28,051 nt of DNA, taken from the NCBI GenBank assembly GCA_963847575.1, contig CAWKAL010000138.1:1-28051 (forward strand), written 5' to 3'. The DNA comes from JASBSR01 sp963847575 (lineage in GTDB: Bacteria; Pseudomonadota; Gammaproteobacteria; SZUA-229). The notes below the pieces were generated by a model that had not been told where the DNA came from, did not search any database, and worked only from the letters and a program-made list of their open reading frames with translations. This document shows, in pieces, positions 8,482 to 17,987 of this stretch (position 1 is its first letter; every line of letters starts with the position of its first letter). The position numbers and the translations under genes were made by a program.

Positions 8482-9342
8482 TCACCCACAAAAATCATCG
8501 CGCACTTTTTTTGCGCGTTCGAAAATTTCTTTTAGTGCTTCGCCATCGCCCGCTTCCAGGCTGCGGTACATGCTGTCCATTTCATCGCGGTAGCGGCGCA
8601 TCATTGCCATCACGGCCTCTTTGTTACTTAAACAAATATCACGCCACATCACCGGGTCGCTCGATGCAATGCGGGTGAAATCACGAAAACCGCCGGCGGC
8701 AAATCGGAACACCTCGCCAACATCTTCAAGATTATTCAGACAATCCACCAGGCCGAACGCCAGCAAATGCGGCAGATGGCTGGTGCCTGCCAGCACCAGG
8801 TCATGGTGTTCGGCGCTCATGCATTCCACTTCTGCGCCTGCCGCCTGCCACATGGCAGTGATCTGCTCGACCGCCTGCGGCGATGTTTTATCTGTGGGCG
8901 TCAATATCACCCGGCGTTTTTGATACAGTTCCTTGAAAGCTGCGCTGACACCACTGCGCTCGGTACCGGCAATCGGGTGGCCGGGAACAAACTGTTCGAA
9001 ATGCCCGGCGAGGGATTTTGCAGCATCCATAATCACGCTTTGCTTGGCGCTGCCGGCATCGGTGACAATCGCACTGTCTTTAAGCCCTGCGACGATATCC
9101 TTGAACACGGCATGCATCGAGCCCAGCGGCACTGCGACCACAACAATGTCTGCCTCGGCCACAGCTTTTTCCATCGACACATGGTAACGATCGATAACGC
9201 CGAGTTCGACGGCTTTTTTCAGCGTCGCCTCGGTACGCCCGGCGCCGATTATTTCTGCGCAGTAATTTACCTGTTTTAATGCCAGCGCAAGCGAACCACC
9301 AATCAGCCCGGTGCCGATAATACAGATGCGCGGCTTGCTCAT
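8482..9342 (-). CDS. tyrA: Prephenate dehydrogenase
   Basis: A 286-residue single-function enzyme converting prephenate to 4-hydroxyphenylpyruvate with NAD(P)+, for tyrosine. The Rossmann motif is ICIIGTGLIGGSLALAL (GxGxxG at about residues 10-15). The substrate-binding His region is FVPGHPIAGTERSGV, and AEHHDLVLAGTSHLPHLLAF is the typical helical-domain signature. There is no chorismate mutase domain and no aroA fusion. Its ATG overlaps the hisC stop by four bases (ATGA), so hisC and tyrA are coupled. Confidence 0.95.
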   Translation of the reverse strand: MSKPRICIIGTGLIGGSLALALKQVNYCAEIIGAGRTEATLKKAVELGVIDRYHVSMEKAVAEADIVVVAVPLGSMHAVFKDIVAGLKDSAIVTDAGSAKQSVIMDAAKSLAGHFEQFVPGHPIAGTERSGVSAAFKELYQKRRVILTPTDKTSPQAVEQITAMWQAAGAEVECMSAEHHDLVLAGTSHLPHLLAFGLVDCLNNLEDVGEVFRFAAGGFRDFTRIASSDPVMWRDICLSNKEAVMAMMRRYRDEMDSMYRSLEAGDGEALKEIFERAKKVRDDFCG

Positions 9343-10475
9343 GCCGGCACCTCGGCCAGCACTTCTTGCAGTGCGGCGATGAAGCGCCGGTTCTGTGGAT
9401 CGGTGCCAATGGTCACGCGAATATACTCAGGCATTGAATAATTTGCCACCGGGCGCACGATGACACCCTTGCGCAACAGCGCATCATAAATCGGCTGCGC
9501 AGCCTGCTTCAGGTTGATCGAAATAAAATTGCCCATGGTCGGCAAATACTGCAGTTTCATTTCATCCAGCGCCCGCATCAAGTACGTCTTGCCGGCGTTA
9601 TTTAATGTCACGCTTTTTTCAACATGCGCATGATCATCCAGCGACGCCAGCGCGGCTGCCTGTGCCAGCAGGTTGGTATTAAACGGCTGTCGAACACGAT
9701 TCAGGATGCCGGCGATCTCGGGACTGGATAATGCGTAGCCGATGCGCAAACCCGCCAGCGCGTAAATTTTTGAAAATGTACAGGTGATGATCAGCTTGGG
9801 AAATTGCTCTAACCAGCGCGCGATATCAATTTGCAAATCCCGATCCATGTATTCGTTATACGCCAGGTCCAGGATCACGATGACATTATCCGGAATCTCG
9901 CTGACCAGCGTATGCAGCACATCCGGCGCCAGCCAGGTACCGGTAGGATTGTTCGGATTAGCGATGAACACTATGCGTGTGCTGTCATCAATACTGGCGA
10001 GCATGGCTGCCGGGTCATGCCCGAGTGGCATGCTCGGGTGCGATTCGTCAAAGGCTTTAGCCACGTTCGCTTTTGCACCGACCGCCTGCACCACGATCGG
10101 GTACACCGCAAATGAATACTCTGAATACACTGCCGAATTCTGTGGCGTCAAAAACGCTCGCGTCGCCAGTTCCAGGATATCGTTGGAGCCATTGCCCAGG
10201 GTGACACACTCACGCGACACCTTATGTATATCGGCGAGCCGCTGGCTCAGCTTGAAACCGCCGCCATCGGGATAGTAGTTAATCGCGCGGCTGTTTTTTT
10301 CGATCGCATCCAGTGCCACCTGGCTCGGTCCCAGCGGATTTTCATTCGACGCCAGCTTGATGGAATTGCTGATGCCCAGTTCACGCTCGAGGGTTTCGAT
10401 GGGTTTACCGGGCAGGTATGGCGTCAGCCCCTGCACTCCGGGTGTGGCGAGTTCTAAAAAGAATTTGTTATGCAT
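9339..10475 (-). CDS. hisC: Histidinol-phosphate/aromatic aminotransferase
   Basis: A 378-residue class I/II PLP aminotransferase. Seen: IKLASNENPLGPS near the N-terminus, LGNGSNDILELATRAF (PLP phosphate contact), NPNNPTGTW (about 173-181), DLAYNEYM and the PLP lysine in TFSKIYALAGLRIGYA (K236). The family acts on histidinol phosphate. The position between pheA and tyrA suggests this copy also, or mainly, transaminates phenylpyruvate, hydroxyphenylpyruvate or prephenate, as in the Pseudomonas hisC in the same spot. The choice of substrate is inferred from context only. Confidence 0.93.
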   Translation of the reverse strand: MHNKFFLELATPGVQGLTPYLPGKPIETLERELGISNSIKLASNENPLGPSQVALDAIEKNSRAINYYPDGGGFKLSQRLADIHKVSRECVTLGNGSNDILELATRAFLTPQNSAVYSEYSFAVYPIVVQAVGAKANVAKAFDESHPSMPLGHDPAAMLASIDDSTRIVFIANPNNPTGTWLAPDVLHTLVSEIPDNVIVILDLAYNEYMDRDLQIDIARWLEQFPKLIITCTFSKIYALAGLRIGYALSSPEIAGILNRVRQPFNTNLLAQAAALASLDDHAHVEKSVTLNNAGKTYLMRALDEMKLQYLPTMGNFISINLKQAAQPIYDALLRKGVIVRPVANYSMPEYIRVTIGTDPQNRRFIAALQEVLAEVPA

Positions 10476-10490
10476 AATGACGCGGCTGAT

Positions 10491-11576
10491 TTACATCACC
10501 GCTTTAGGGTAAGAGCCGAGCACAGTCACCATGGCAGACGCCTGTTCAATTTCTGCAATCGCATCACGTACGGCGGCATCGTCACAATGGCCATCGACAT
10601 CGATGAAAAACACGTATTCCCAGACACCACGACGCGAGGGTCGCGACTCAATATTACTCATACTGATATTGCGCTCAGCCAGCGGTTTGAGCAGGTTGAA
10701 CAAAGAACCCGCGCGGTTATGTGCGAACACCAGCAGGCTGGTGCGATCATTCCCGCTCGGCGGTGACTTGTGTTTGCCGATCACCACGAAACGCGTGGTG
10801 TTATCGGGCTCGTCTTCGATGTCGGCATTCAGCACTGGCACCTGGTAAAGCTCGGCGGCCATCTGGCCGGCAATCGCTGCCGAATGCGCATGCTCGCTCG
10901 CCAGCAGAACACCTTCGGCATTGCTGTTGGTGGCGATACGCTCGGTATTGGGCAGGTGTTTATCGAGCCACAAACGGCACTGGCCAAACGATTGCTGGTG
11001 TGAATACACACGCTTAATATCGCTTAATTTAGTCTCATTACTCAATAAGTTATGACGTATTCTTAACTCTACTTCTCCGCTAATGGAGAGCGCCGATTGC
11101 ATCAATAGATCGAGCGTATGATTAATCACGCCTTCGGTTGAGTTCTCCACCGGCACCACCCCAAAGTTGGCGCCGTCGGCTTCCACCAGGCGGAACACTT
11201 CTTCGATACTGGCGACTGGATCGGTCTCGATCAGTTTGCCAAAATGCTTCACCGCAGCGGCGTGAGTGTAGGTACCCTCGGGCCCGAGAAAGGCAATTTT
11301 TAAAGGTTTTTCCAGCGCCAGGCAGGCCGCCATGATTTCGCGAAATATGCCGGCGATGGCTTCGTTGCTGAGCGGGCCCTGGTTGCGTTGCTGCACCGCG
11401 CGCAACACCTGGGCTTCGCGTTCGGGACGGTAGAAATGCTCGGTTTCACCCTGCTGCTGCTTTATCTTCGCAACGTCGGCTGCGCACTGGGCACGCTCGC
11501 TGACCAGCGCCTGAATCGCGGTATCGATTTCATCGATACGGGTACGAACCTCGGCGAGCGGGTCTTTGTCGGTCAT
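10491..11576 (-). CDS. pheA: Bifunctional chorismate mutase/prephenate dehydratase
   Basis: The 361-residue P-protein carries out two steps toward phenylalanine: chorismate to prephenate and prephenate to phenylpyruvate. The chorismate mutase helix domain covers about residues 1-90 (RTRIDEIDTAIQALVSERAQ). The dehydratase domain starts at IAFLGPEGTYTHAAAVKHFG and contains the conserved TTRF motif at 260-263. The ACT domain, which binds phenylalanine for feedback inhibition, has the ESRPSR motif at 310-315. It starts just after the serA stop, which is four bases upstream. Confidence 0.97.
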   Translation of the reverse strand: MTDKDPLAEVRTRIDEIDTAIQALVSERAQCAADVAKIKQQQGETEHFYRPEREAQVLRAVQQRNQGPLSNEAIAGIFREIMAACLALEKPLKIAFLGPEGTYTHAAAVKHFGKLIETDPVASIEEVFRLVEADGANFGVVPVENSTEGVINHTLDLLMQSALSISGEVELRIRHNLLSNETKLSDIKRVYSHQQSFGQCRLWLDKHLPNTERIATNSNAEGVLLASEHAHSAAIAGQMAAELYQVPVLNADIEDEPDNTTRFVVIGKHKSPPSGNDRTSLLVFAHNRAGSLFNLLKPLAERNISMSNIESRPSRRGVWEYVFFIDVDGHCDDAAVRDAIAEIEQASAMVTVLGSYPKAVM

Positions 11577-11580
11577 AGTT

Positions 11581-12744
11581 TTAGAGTTGTCGCGCGTTCA
11601 ACACGCCTTCGATGTTTCTGATTTGTTGCAGCACATCTTCACCGATGGCGCCATCAAGATCAATCAGGGTATAGGCAAGGCCATTGCGTGACTCGTTGCG
11701 CATGTGTTTGATATTAGCACTCGCCTGCCCCAGCACGTGCGAAATCTGCCCGACCATATCAGGCATGTTACGGTTCGCCACGGCGAGTCGGCATTCACCG
11801 TCTCGCGGTAACTTGATTTCGGGAAAATTAACCGAGTTGCGGATATTGCCGTTTTGCAGAAAATCTTTCAGCTGGTTAGCCACCATGATGGCGCAGTTTT
11901 CTTCAGCTTCGTTAGTGGAGGCACCGAGATGCGGCAAGGTTATCACGCGCGGATTATGTTTAAGCTTTTCTGACGGGAAGTCGGTGACATAGGCATGCAC
12001 CTTGCCTTTGCTGATACCAGTCAGTACGGCATCATCATCGATAATGCCTTCACGGGCAAAATTGAGCACCACGATATTGTTTTTCATCGATGCCAGGCGC
12101 TCGGCATTGAGCAGGTTTCGGGTCGCATCGATCAGCGGTACATGAAACGTCACAAAGTCAGATTGCTTGAGCAGCTCATCGATGCTGGGCATTTCCTGCA
12201 CATTGGCTGACAATTGCCATGCACTGCGCACCGTGATGGTAGGGTCAAAACCAATTACGCGCATGCCCAGATCAAGTGCCGCGTTAGCAATCTGCACGCC
12301 AATAGCACCGAGTCCAACCACGCCGAGGGTCCGCCCGGGCAATTCAAAGCCGACAAATTTTTTCTTGCCATCTTCTACTTTTTTGCGCTGCTCGTCTTCA
12401 GTGCCTTCAATTTTTGAGGCGTAATCCCAGGCCTGCACAATATTGCGGCTGGCGATGAGCATGCCGGCGATCACCAGTTCTTTCACCGCGTTGGCATTGG
12501 CGCCAGGGGCATTGAACACCGGGATGCCGTGCTCGCTGAGGCTTGTCACCGGCACATTATTGGTGCCGGCACCGGCACGACCGACGGCCATTAATTCAGG
12601 ATTGATTTCCATGTCGTGCAGGTTGGCGGAGCGCAGAATAATCGCATCAGCCCCCAGCTGGTCGGCGCCAACGCTATACATGTCGCCCGGCAAAAGCTTA
12701 AGTCCTTTCTCAGATATATTATTGAAGGTTTTGATTTTAAACAT
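11581..12744 (-). CDS. serA: D-3-phosphoglycerate dehydrogenase, short form with ACT domain
   Basis: A 387-residue NAD-dependent dehydrogenase for the first step of serine synthesis. Seen: GRAGAGTNNVPV (about 55-66), the NAD motif GVVGLGAIGVQIANAALDLG (GxGxxG at 144-149), the catalytic Arg in LNFAREGIIDDDAV, the Glu/His region LPHLGASTNEAEENCA, and a C-terminal ACT-type domain beginning near DMVGQISHVLGQAS that would sense serine. This is shorter than E. coli SerA (410). It sits between serC and pheA, so the first two serine steps are encoded side by side. The 112 bases between serC and serA hold no clear gene. Confidence 0.93.
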   Translation of the reverse strand: MFKIKTFNNISEKGLKLLPGDMYSVGADQLGADAIILRSANLHDMEINPELMAVGRAGAGTNNVPVTSLSEHGIPVFNAPGANANAVKELVIAGMLIASRNIVQAWDYASKIEGTEDEQRKKVEDGKKKFVGFELPGRTLGVVGLGAIGVQIANAALDLGMRVIGFDPTITVRSAWQLSANVQEMPSIDELLKQSDFVTFHVPLIDATRNLLNAERLASMKNNIVVLNFAREGIIDDDAVLTGISKGKVHAYVTDFPSEKLKHNPRVITLPHLGASTNEAEENCAIMVANQLKDFLQNGNIRNSVNFPEIKLPRDGECRLAVANRNMPDMVGQISHVLGQASANIKHMRNESRNGLAYTLIDLDGAIGEDVLQQIRNIEGVLNARQL

Positions 12745-12856
12745 ATTAATATTCGCTACGTCATGCTGGCGATGGGCGCCAACGGATTCGATTTCTAAAA
12801 CGCCGAGGCGATGCGCACGTGCTGCTGCGTGTGCGCGATTTCCTGGGCCGGGTTGT

Positions 12857-13939
12857 CTAGGCCTGCGTTCTCGCGAACTCGGTCATGTATTCAACCAGCG
12901 CATCCACCCCGTCCTGCGGCATCGCATTATAAATACTGGCGCGCATGCCACCGACCGAGCGATGACCTTTGAGCGTGGTCAGGCCGTTTTTCTCAGCACC
13001 TTCGAGAAAGGCCTTGTCGAGATCAGCATTGGCGAGGATGAAGGGCACATTCATCCACGAGCGGCAGGATTTTTCGACCGGGTTGGAATAAAAATCGATC
13101 TGGTCGATCGCGCCATAGAGTTTTTCCGCCTTGGCCTGGTTAATTTTTGCCATACCGGCGAGGCCGCCCTTTTGCTTCAGCCATTCAAACACCAGCCCGG
13201 CCAGGTACCAGCTGTAGGTCGGCGGTGTGTTGTACATGGATTCATTTTCAGCATGGGTTTTGTAATCAAACATCACCGGCATCGACGGCATCGCATGACC
13301 CACCAGGTCTTCGCGAATAATCACCAGGGTAAGACCGGCCGGGCCGATATTTTTCTGTGCGCCCGCATAGATCAGGCCAAACTTTGTAACATCAATCGGC
13401 CGTGACAGTATCGTCGAAGACAAGTCAGCCACCAGCGGCACATCGCCACTCTCGGGCACATAGGGAAATTCGACACCGACGATGGTCTCGTTCGGGGTGT
13501 AATGCAGATAAGCGGCATCGCGGTCGAACGTGAGCGATGCTGCCTTCGGCACCGTGGTGAACTTGCTCTCGCTGGTATCGGCCAGCACGTTGACCGCGCC
13601 GAATCGTTTCGCTTCCGCGACGGCTTTTTTCGACCACTGCCCGGTGAGCAAATAATCTGCGCTGGTTTTATCGCCCAGCAGGTTGATCGGCACCATCGCA
13701 AACTGGCTGCTGGCGCCGCCCTGCAGGAACAGCACTTTATAATTGTCGGGGATCGCCATCAGTTCGCGCAAATCAGCTTCGGCCTTTGCCGCGATCGACA
13801 TGAACGCCTTGCCGCGATGGCTCATTTCCATCACCGACATACCGCTGCCGTTCCAGTCCAGCATTTCGTCGCGGGCCTGTTCAAGTACTTCTGTAGGCAG
13901 GGCTGCCGGGCCTGCGCTGAAATTATAAATTCTGCTCAT
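12857..13939 (-). CDS. serC: Phosphoserine aminotransferase
   Basis: A 360-residue class V PLP aminotransferase making 3-phosphoserine from phosphohydroxypyruvate, and also used for the pyridoxine precursor in many bacteria. Seen: YNFSAGPAALPTEVLEQA at the start, MEMSHRGKAF, LFLQGGASSQFAMVP, the PLP aspartate in VADLSSTILSRP and the PLP lysine in YAGAQKNIGPAGLT (K196), then NTPPTYSWYLAGLV. Full length. gyrA is upstream with an 80-base AT-rich gap; serA follows. This is the classic gyrA-serC position. Confidence 0.97.
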   Translation of the reverse strand: MSRIYNFSAGPAALPTEVLEQARDEMLDWNGSGMSVMEMSHRGKAFMSIAAKAEADLRELMAIPDNYKVLFLQGGASSQFAMVPINLLGDKTSADYLLTGQWSKKAVAEAKRFGAVNVLADTSESKFTTVPKAASLTFDRDAAYLHYTPNETIVGVEFPYVPESGDVPLVADLSSTILSRPIDVTKFGLIYAGAQKNIGPAGLTLVIIREDLVGHAMPSMPVMFDYKTHAENESMYNTPPTYSWYLAGLVFEWLKQKGGLAGMAKINQAKAEKLYGAIDQIDFYSNPVEKSCRSWMNVPFILANADLDKAFLEGAEKNGLTTLKGHRSVGGMRASIYNAMPQDGVDALVEYMTEFARTQA

Positions 13940-14019
13940 TTCTGTTATCTGACCAAGGTTGGAAATAGTGTTACAAATAAGCTTATGAAGTTCTAGTAAT
14001 ATATTGTTTTATATTAATA

Positions 14020-16566
14020 TTACTCTTCGCTTTCTTCTTCAAATGCTTCAATGGTTTCGACTTCGACGAGATGCTCGTCATTGGTCAGTCGAATCAGGCG
14101 TACGCCCTGGGTATTGCGCCCCATTTCGCTGATTTCGGCCACTGCGATACGCACCAGGGTACCGCTGTCACTGATCAGCATAATCTCGTCATCGTCCTCA
14201 ACCAGTACCGCCGACACCACTTCGCCGTTACGCTCATTGGTCTGGATGGAAATCACACCCTGGCCACCGCGGCCCTTGAGCGGATACTGATTCACCGGCG
14301 TGCGCTTGCCATAGCCATTGGCAGTGGCGGTAAGAATACTGCCGCTGTCGCCCACCATGATCATGCCAATCACGCGCTGACTGGCTGACAGGCGCATGCC
14401 GCGCACACCGGCCGCGGTGCGCCCCATGGCACGCACATCGGTTTCAGAGAAACGCACCGCCTTGCCGCCGTTCGACAGCAGCATGATGTGGCTCTCACCG
14501 TTGGTGATAACCACGTCTACCAGGGTGTCGTCTTCGCGCAGGTCGATGGCAATAATGCCCGAGCTGCGTGGTCGTGAGAAATTGCTCAGCGCGGTTTTTT
14601 TCACCGTGCCACTGCTGGTAGCCATGAAAATGAAATGCTCGGCGTCGTATTCGCGAATCGGCAGTACCGCGTTGATACGTTCGCCCTGTTCCAGCGGCAG
14701 CAGGTTGATCATCGGTTTACCACGTCCGCCGCGACCCGCCGCCATCGGCATCTGGTACACCTTGAGCCAGTACATTTTGCCGCGGCTGGAAAAACACAGC
14801 AGCGTATCGTGGGTATTGGCGACGAACAGTTTTTCGATAAAGTCTTCTTCTTTAACGCGGGTAGCGGATTTACCGCGACCACCGCGACGCTGGGTATTAT
14901 AAGTGTCGAGCGTCTGGCACTTGGCATAACCTTCGTGCGAGAAGGTGACGACCACGTCTTCTTCCGCAATCAGGTCTTCCATGCACATGTCGAGCTCGCT
15001 TTCGATGATTTCGCTGCGACGCGCATCAGCGTAAAGCTCGCGAATTTTTTCCAGTTCTTCACGAATCACCTGCATCAGGCGATCCGGGTTGGCGAGAATG
15101 TCCAGCAGCTCCTTGATGAGGTCGAGAATCTGCTTGAACTCATCGACAATCTTGTCCTGCTCGAGCCCGGTCAGGCGGTGTAAACGCAAATCAAGAATCG
15201 CCTGCGCCTGCACCTCAGACAAATGATAACCATCGTCTTTCAGGCCCATGCGCGGATCCAGCGCGTCGGGGCGAGACGAGGCCGCACCGGCGCGGGAAAT
15301 CATATCGGTGACTGCACCGGGCGCCCAGGCGGTGTTCATCAGGCCCTGTTTTGCTTCTGCCGGATTGGCCGAGCGTTTGATCAGCGCGATGACTTCATCG
15401 ATGTTAGCCAGCGCCACGGCGAGGCCTTCGAGTACATGGGCGCGATCACGTGCCTTGCGCAGGTCGTAAATGGTGCGCCGGGTGACCACTTCGCGACGAT
15501 GGCGGATAAAGGCCTGCAGAATCTGCTTGAGATTGAGCAGCTGTGGCTGGCCATCGACCAGCGCCACCATGTTGATACCGAACACCGTCTGCATCGAGGT
15601 CTGGGTGTAGAGATTGTTCAGCACCACGTCCGCGACTTCGCCACGACGCAGTTCGATCACGATACGCATACCGTCCTTGTCGGACTCATCGCGCAGTTCA
15701 CTGATGCCTTCGAGACGTTTTTCTTTCACCAGCTCGGCGATGCGTTCGATCAGCCGCGCCTTGTTTACCTGGTAGGGTATTTCGGTCACGATGATGGTCT
15801 GGCGGCCGTTTTTCTCGTCGATAATTGCGGCACGTGCGCGCATCACCATGCGGCCGCGGCCGGTGTGGTAGGCATTGCGGATACCGCCGGTACCATTGAT
15901 CAGTGCCGCCGTGGGCAGGTCCGGTGCCGGAATATGTTCCATCAGTCCGTTGATATCGAGCTCGGGATTTTCGATCAGCGCGAGGCAGGCGTTAATCACT
16001 TCGGTGAGATTATGCGGCGGAATATTCGTCGCCATGCCCACTGCAATGCCCGAGGACCCATTGACCAGCATCGCCGGCACACGCGTCGGCATGACCACCG
16101 GCTCGGATTCAGAACCATCGTAGTTTTCGACAAAGTCGACGGTTTCGCGGTCGAGGTCAGCCAGCAGTTCGTGCGCAATTTTTGACATGCGCACTTCGGT
16201 ATAACGCATCGCAGCAGGTGCATCGCCATCTACCGAGCCGAAGTTACCCTGGCCATCGACCAGCATGTAACGTAAGGAGAACGGTTGCGCCATGCGCACG
16301 ATAGTGTCGTACACCGCGGTGTCGCCGTGGGGATGGTATTTACCGATGACATCACCCACCACGCGGGCGGATTTTTTATAGGGTTTGTTGAAGTCGTTAC
16401 CGAGAACGCTCATCGCGTAGAGCACGCGCCGATGCACCGGTTTGAGGCCATCGCGCACATCTGGTAAAGCACGGCCGACGATGACGCTCATAGCGTAGTC
16501 CAGGTAGGACTGACGCATTTCGTCTTCTAGATTGACCGGGGAAATTTCTTTTGCAAATTCAGCCAT
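14020..16566 (-). CDS. gyrA: DNA gyrase subunit A
   Basis: An 848-residue GyrA, the breakage-reunion subunit that introduces negative supercoils with GyrB. The catalytic tyrosine is Y122 (AAMRYTEVRM). The quinolone region reads HPHGDTAVYDTIVRMAQ, with Thr83 and Asp87 in E. coli numbering; no resistance mutation is obvious (Thr83 is wild type in Pseudomonas). The C-terminal beta-pinwheel begins with the GyrA box QRRGGRGK, needed for wrapping. The tail is acidic (EAFEEESEE). Slightly shorter than E. coli (875). It is the first gene of the long minus-strand run. Confidence 0.98.
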   Translation of the reverse strand: MAEFAKEISPVNLEDEMRQSYLDYAMSVIVGRALPDVRDGLKPVHRRVLYAMSVLGNDFNKPYKKSARVVGDVIGKYHPHGDTAVYDTIVRMAQPFSLRYMLVDGQGNFGSVDGDAPAAMRYTEVRMSKIAHELLADLDRETVDFVENYDGSESEPVVMPTRVPAMLVNGSSGIAVGMATNIPPHNLTEVINACLALIENPELDINGLMEHIPAPDLPTAALINGTGGIRNAYHTGRGRMVMRARAAIIDEKNGRQTIIVTEIPYQVNKARLIERIAELVKEKRLEGISELRDESDKDGMRIVIELRRGEVADVVLNNLYTQTSMQTVFGINMVALVDGQPQLLNLKQILQAFIRHRREVVTRRTIYDLRKARDRAHVLEGLAVALANIDEVIALIKRSANPAEAKQGLMNTAWAPGAVTDMISRAGAASSRPDALDPRMGLKDDGYHLSEVQAQAILDLRLHRLTGLEQDKIVDEFKQILDLIKELLDILANPDRLMQVIREELEKIRELYADARRSEIIESELDMCMEDLIAEEDVVVTFSHEGYAKCQTLDTYNTQRRGGRGKSATRVKEEDFIEKLFVANTHDTLLCFSSRGKMYWLKVYQMPMAAGRGGRGKPMINLLPLEQGERINAVLPIREYDAEHFIFMATSSGTVKKTALSNFSRPRSSGIIAIDLREDDTLVDVVITNGESHIMLLSNGGKAVRFSETDVRAMGRTAAGVRGMRLSASQRVIGMIMVGDSGSILTATANGYGKRTPVNQYPLKGRGGQGVISIQTNERNGEVVSAVLVEDDDEIMLISDSGTLVRIAVAEISEMGRNTQGVRLIRLTNDEHLVEVETIEAFEEESEE

Positions 16567-16773
16567 TTAGACAGGACGCCCGGATTCCTTGAGTGGTTAT
16601 TTTATGCCAGTAACAAAGCGCACAATATTAGCACATTCGGCTTCTGCGTAGCACGCAGAAACAGACAATTATTTGCATATTTCAGCAATAAAAAATTGAG
16701 CGAAAACAGGCGGTAAAGAACCCGTCTGCAAAGTGAGCGGTGGACGGTGTAAAACCCGGTGCAGACAATGGAT

Positions 16774-17262
16774 TTAAGTAGTATGCGATGCCGACTGATT
16801 GTCGACCGGCTCGACACTGTGGCCCAGATGCAGACAATACCCCAGCCAGCGAAACAGAAAGCGATTGAGTTTCCATTTCACCCTTAACGAGTGGCCCGGC
16901 AGGTGATTCAGCCGAACACGACCGTGGCGCAGATGGCCTGCGAGTACTTCGACGCTGCCGGCATCATGATACACGCGTATCGTCAGGTCGGGCTCTGCCA
17001 CCAGCGTCGCTGTCGAGGCACCGGGAAAGTAATACGTGAGGTGAAATGTCGAGGTGTAACGGCTGCGGTCCTGCAGGGTGACGTGCAAATCCAGGCAGCC
17101 ATCGATATGCGAGACCGCTTCGCCACTGAAGCTGGCGACTAACGGAATCAGCTTTTTCAGCCGTATATAATTGTTTTCATACAGATCCATCAGGCTGGCG
17201 AATTCGCCCGGTTTGACGGTTTCAAATGCATATCGACGCGGTGAATACATACTGTCTGGCAC
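16774..17262 (-). CDS. DUF1249 protein (YqiB-like)
   Basis: A 162-residue protein of the DUF1249 family, which includes E. coli YqiB. Seen: FASLMDLYENNYIRLKKLIP (about 21-40), DLHVTLQDRSRYTSTFHLTY, PDLTIRVYHDAGSVEVL and KWKLNRFLFRWLGYCLHLGH near the end. These are the family's signature blocks. The family has no established function. In other gammaproteobacteria it is often near nudF/cpdA; here it stands alone, divergent from the 17378 operon and downstream (same strand) of nothing close. Possible longer C-terminus ends with HSVEPVDNQSASHTT, which looks unconserved. Confidence 0.85.
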   Translation of the reverse strand: MPDSMYSPRRYAFETVKPGEFASLMDLYENNYIRLKKLIPLVASFSGEAVSHIDGCLDLHVTLQDRSRYTSTFHLTYYFPGASTATLVAEPDLTIRVYHDAGSVEVLAGHLRHGRVRLNHLPGHSLRVKWKLNRFLFRWLGYCLHLGHSVEPVDNQSASHTT

Positions 17263-17330
17263 GCCTCTTCTGGCTGTCGTGTAGCGCTGTCATGGAACAT
17301 GATAACGACTGAATGATTTATCACGCCTGC

Positions 17331-17339
17331 TGGTATACT
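17331..17339 (+). promoter_or_regulatory. Extended -10 promoter of the three-gene operon
   Basis: The bases TGGTATACT form a consensus extended -10 (TGN plus TATACT, 17334-17339). It stands 38 bases before the ATG at 17378. I see no convincing -35, as is common for extended -10 promoters. Confidence 0.5.
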
Positions 17340-17377
17340 ATAGCGCACCTTATAAACCCAGCAGAATATATCTAAAC

Positions 17378-17965
17378 ATGTCACGCACTGATTCTTTACC
17401 CGAAGCCACCGGTCTCAACAAATACATTCGCAAATTGCGCTATCACGAGGCTTCGCGGCAGTGGTTTGCCGTGCTGTTCGTTCTGCTGGTGAGCTGGCTG
17501 GGACAGCCCATACCCGAACTACTCTATGCCGGCACAGCCATCATTGTCATCGGCGAAGCCATTCGCATGTGGGCCTCGGGCCATGTGAAGAAAAACAAGG
17601 TACTCGCCACCGACGGCCCCTACGCTTTCGTCAGGCACCCGCTGTATGTCGGCAACATTCTGCTGGTTGCAGGGTACTCACTGGCATCTGCGCTGTGGTG
17701 GTCGCCGATATTAATGGTCGCACTGCTGCTGTTTTATTACCCGCCGGCAATTTCATACGAAGACGGAAAACTGCAGGCGCATTTTGGTGAACATTGGGAA
17801 AACTGGAGCCGCAACATTCATGCCCTGATCCCCAGCTTCAGCAACCGGGCCGGCAGCACCAGCAGCAGCTGGTCATTCAAACAAAGCCTGATGCAAAATG
17901 GCGAGCCTGTTATCGTGGTTTACCTGGCCTGGTGCCTGTACCTGCTTTACGCAAAACTAATGTAA
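17378..17965 (+). CDS. Isoprenylcysteine carboxyl methyltransferase-family membrane protein
   Basis: A 195-residue integral membrane methyltransferase of the ICMT/PEMT type. After a cytoplasmic N-terminus there are hydrophobic segments around WFAVLFVLLVSWLG and LLYAGTAIIVIGEAIRMWA. The cofactor-binding signature TDGPYAFVRHPLYVGNILL follows (about 83-101), then YEDGKLQAHFGEHWENW, the usual family end. The extra C-terminal stretch has one more membrane segment (IVVYLAWCLYLLYA). The family uses SAM to methylate lipids, isoprenoid-linked carboxylates or other membrane substrates; the substrate here is unknown. It is the first gene of a plus-strand operon, behind an extended -10. Confidence 0.88.
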   Translation: MSRTDSLPEATGLNKYIRKLRYHEASRQWFAVLFVLLVSWLGQPIPELLYAGTAIIVIGEAIRMWASGHVKKNKVLATDGPYAFVRHPLYVGNILLVAGYSLASALWWSPILMVALLLFYYPPAISYEDGKLQAHFGEHWENWSRNIHALIPSFSNRAGSTSSSWSFKQSLMQNGEPVIVVYLAWCLYLLYAKLM

Positions 17966-17987
17966 CAAGGCCTGGTCTGCAGCAAGC

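Noticed and set aside
12814..12838. Imperfect inverted repeat between serC and serA (GCGCACG and CGTGTGCGC)
   Set aside because: The arms are imperfect and there is no T-run, so neither a terminator nor an operator is supported.
12443..13405. A 320-residue plus-strand frame across serA and serC
   Set aside because: It spans two confirmed genes on the other strand and shows no coherent domain.
15223..16185. A 320-residue plus-strand frame opposite gyrA
   Set aside because: It is antisense to the well-supported gyrA, is rich in His/Arg/Asp from the reverse reading of gyrA codons, and has no recognisable domain.
14360..16450. Quinolone resistance changes in gyrA
   Set aside because: Thr83 and Asp87 are both wild-type residues in known relatives (Thr83 as in Pseudomonas), so no resistance is implied.
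16567..16773. Gene or RNA in the gyrA upstream gap
   Set aside because: Only weak frames without family resemblance occur; I see no tRNA-like or terminator structure.
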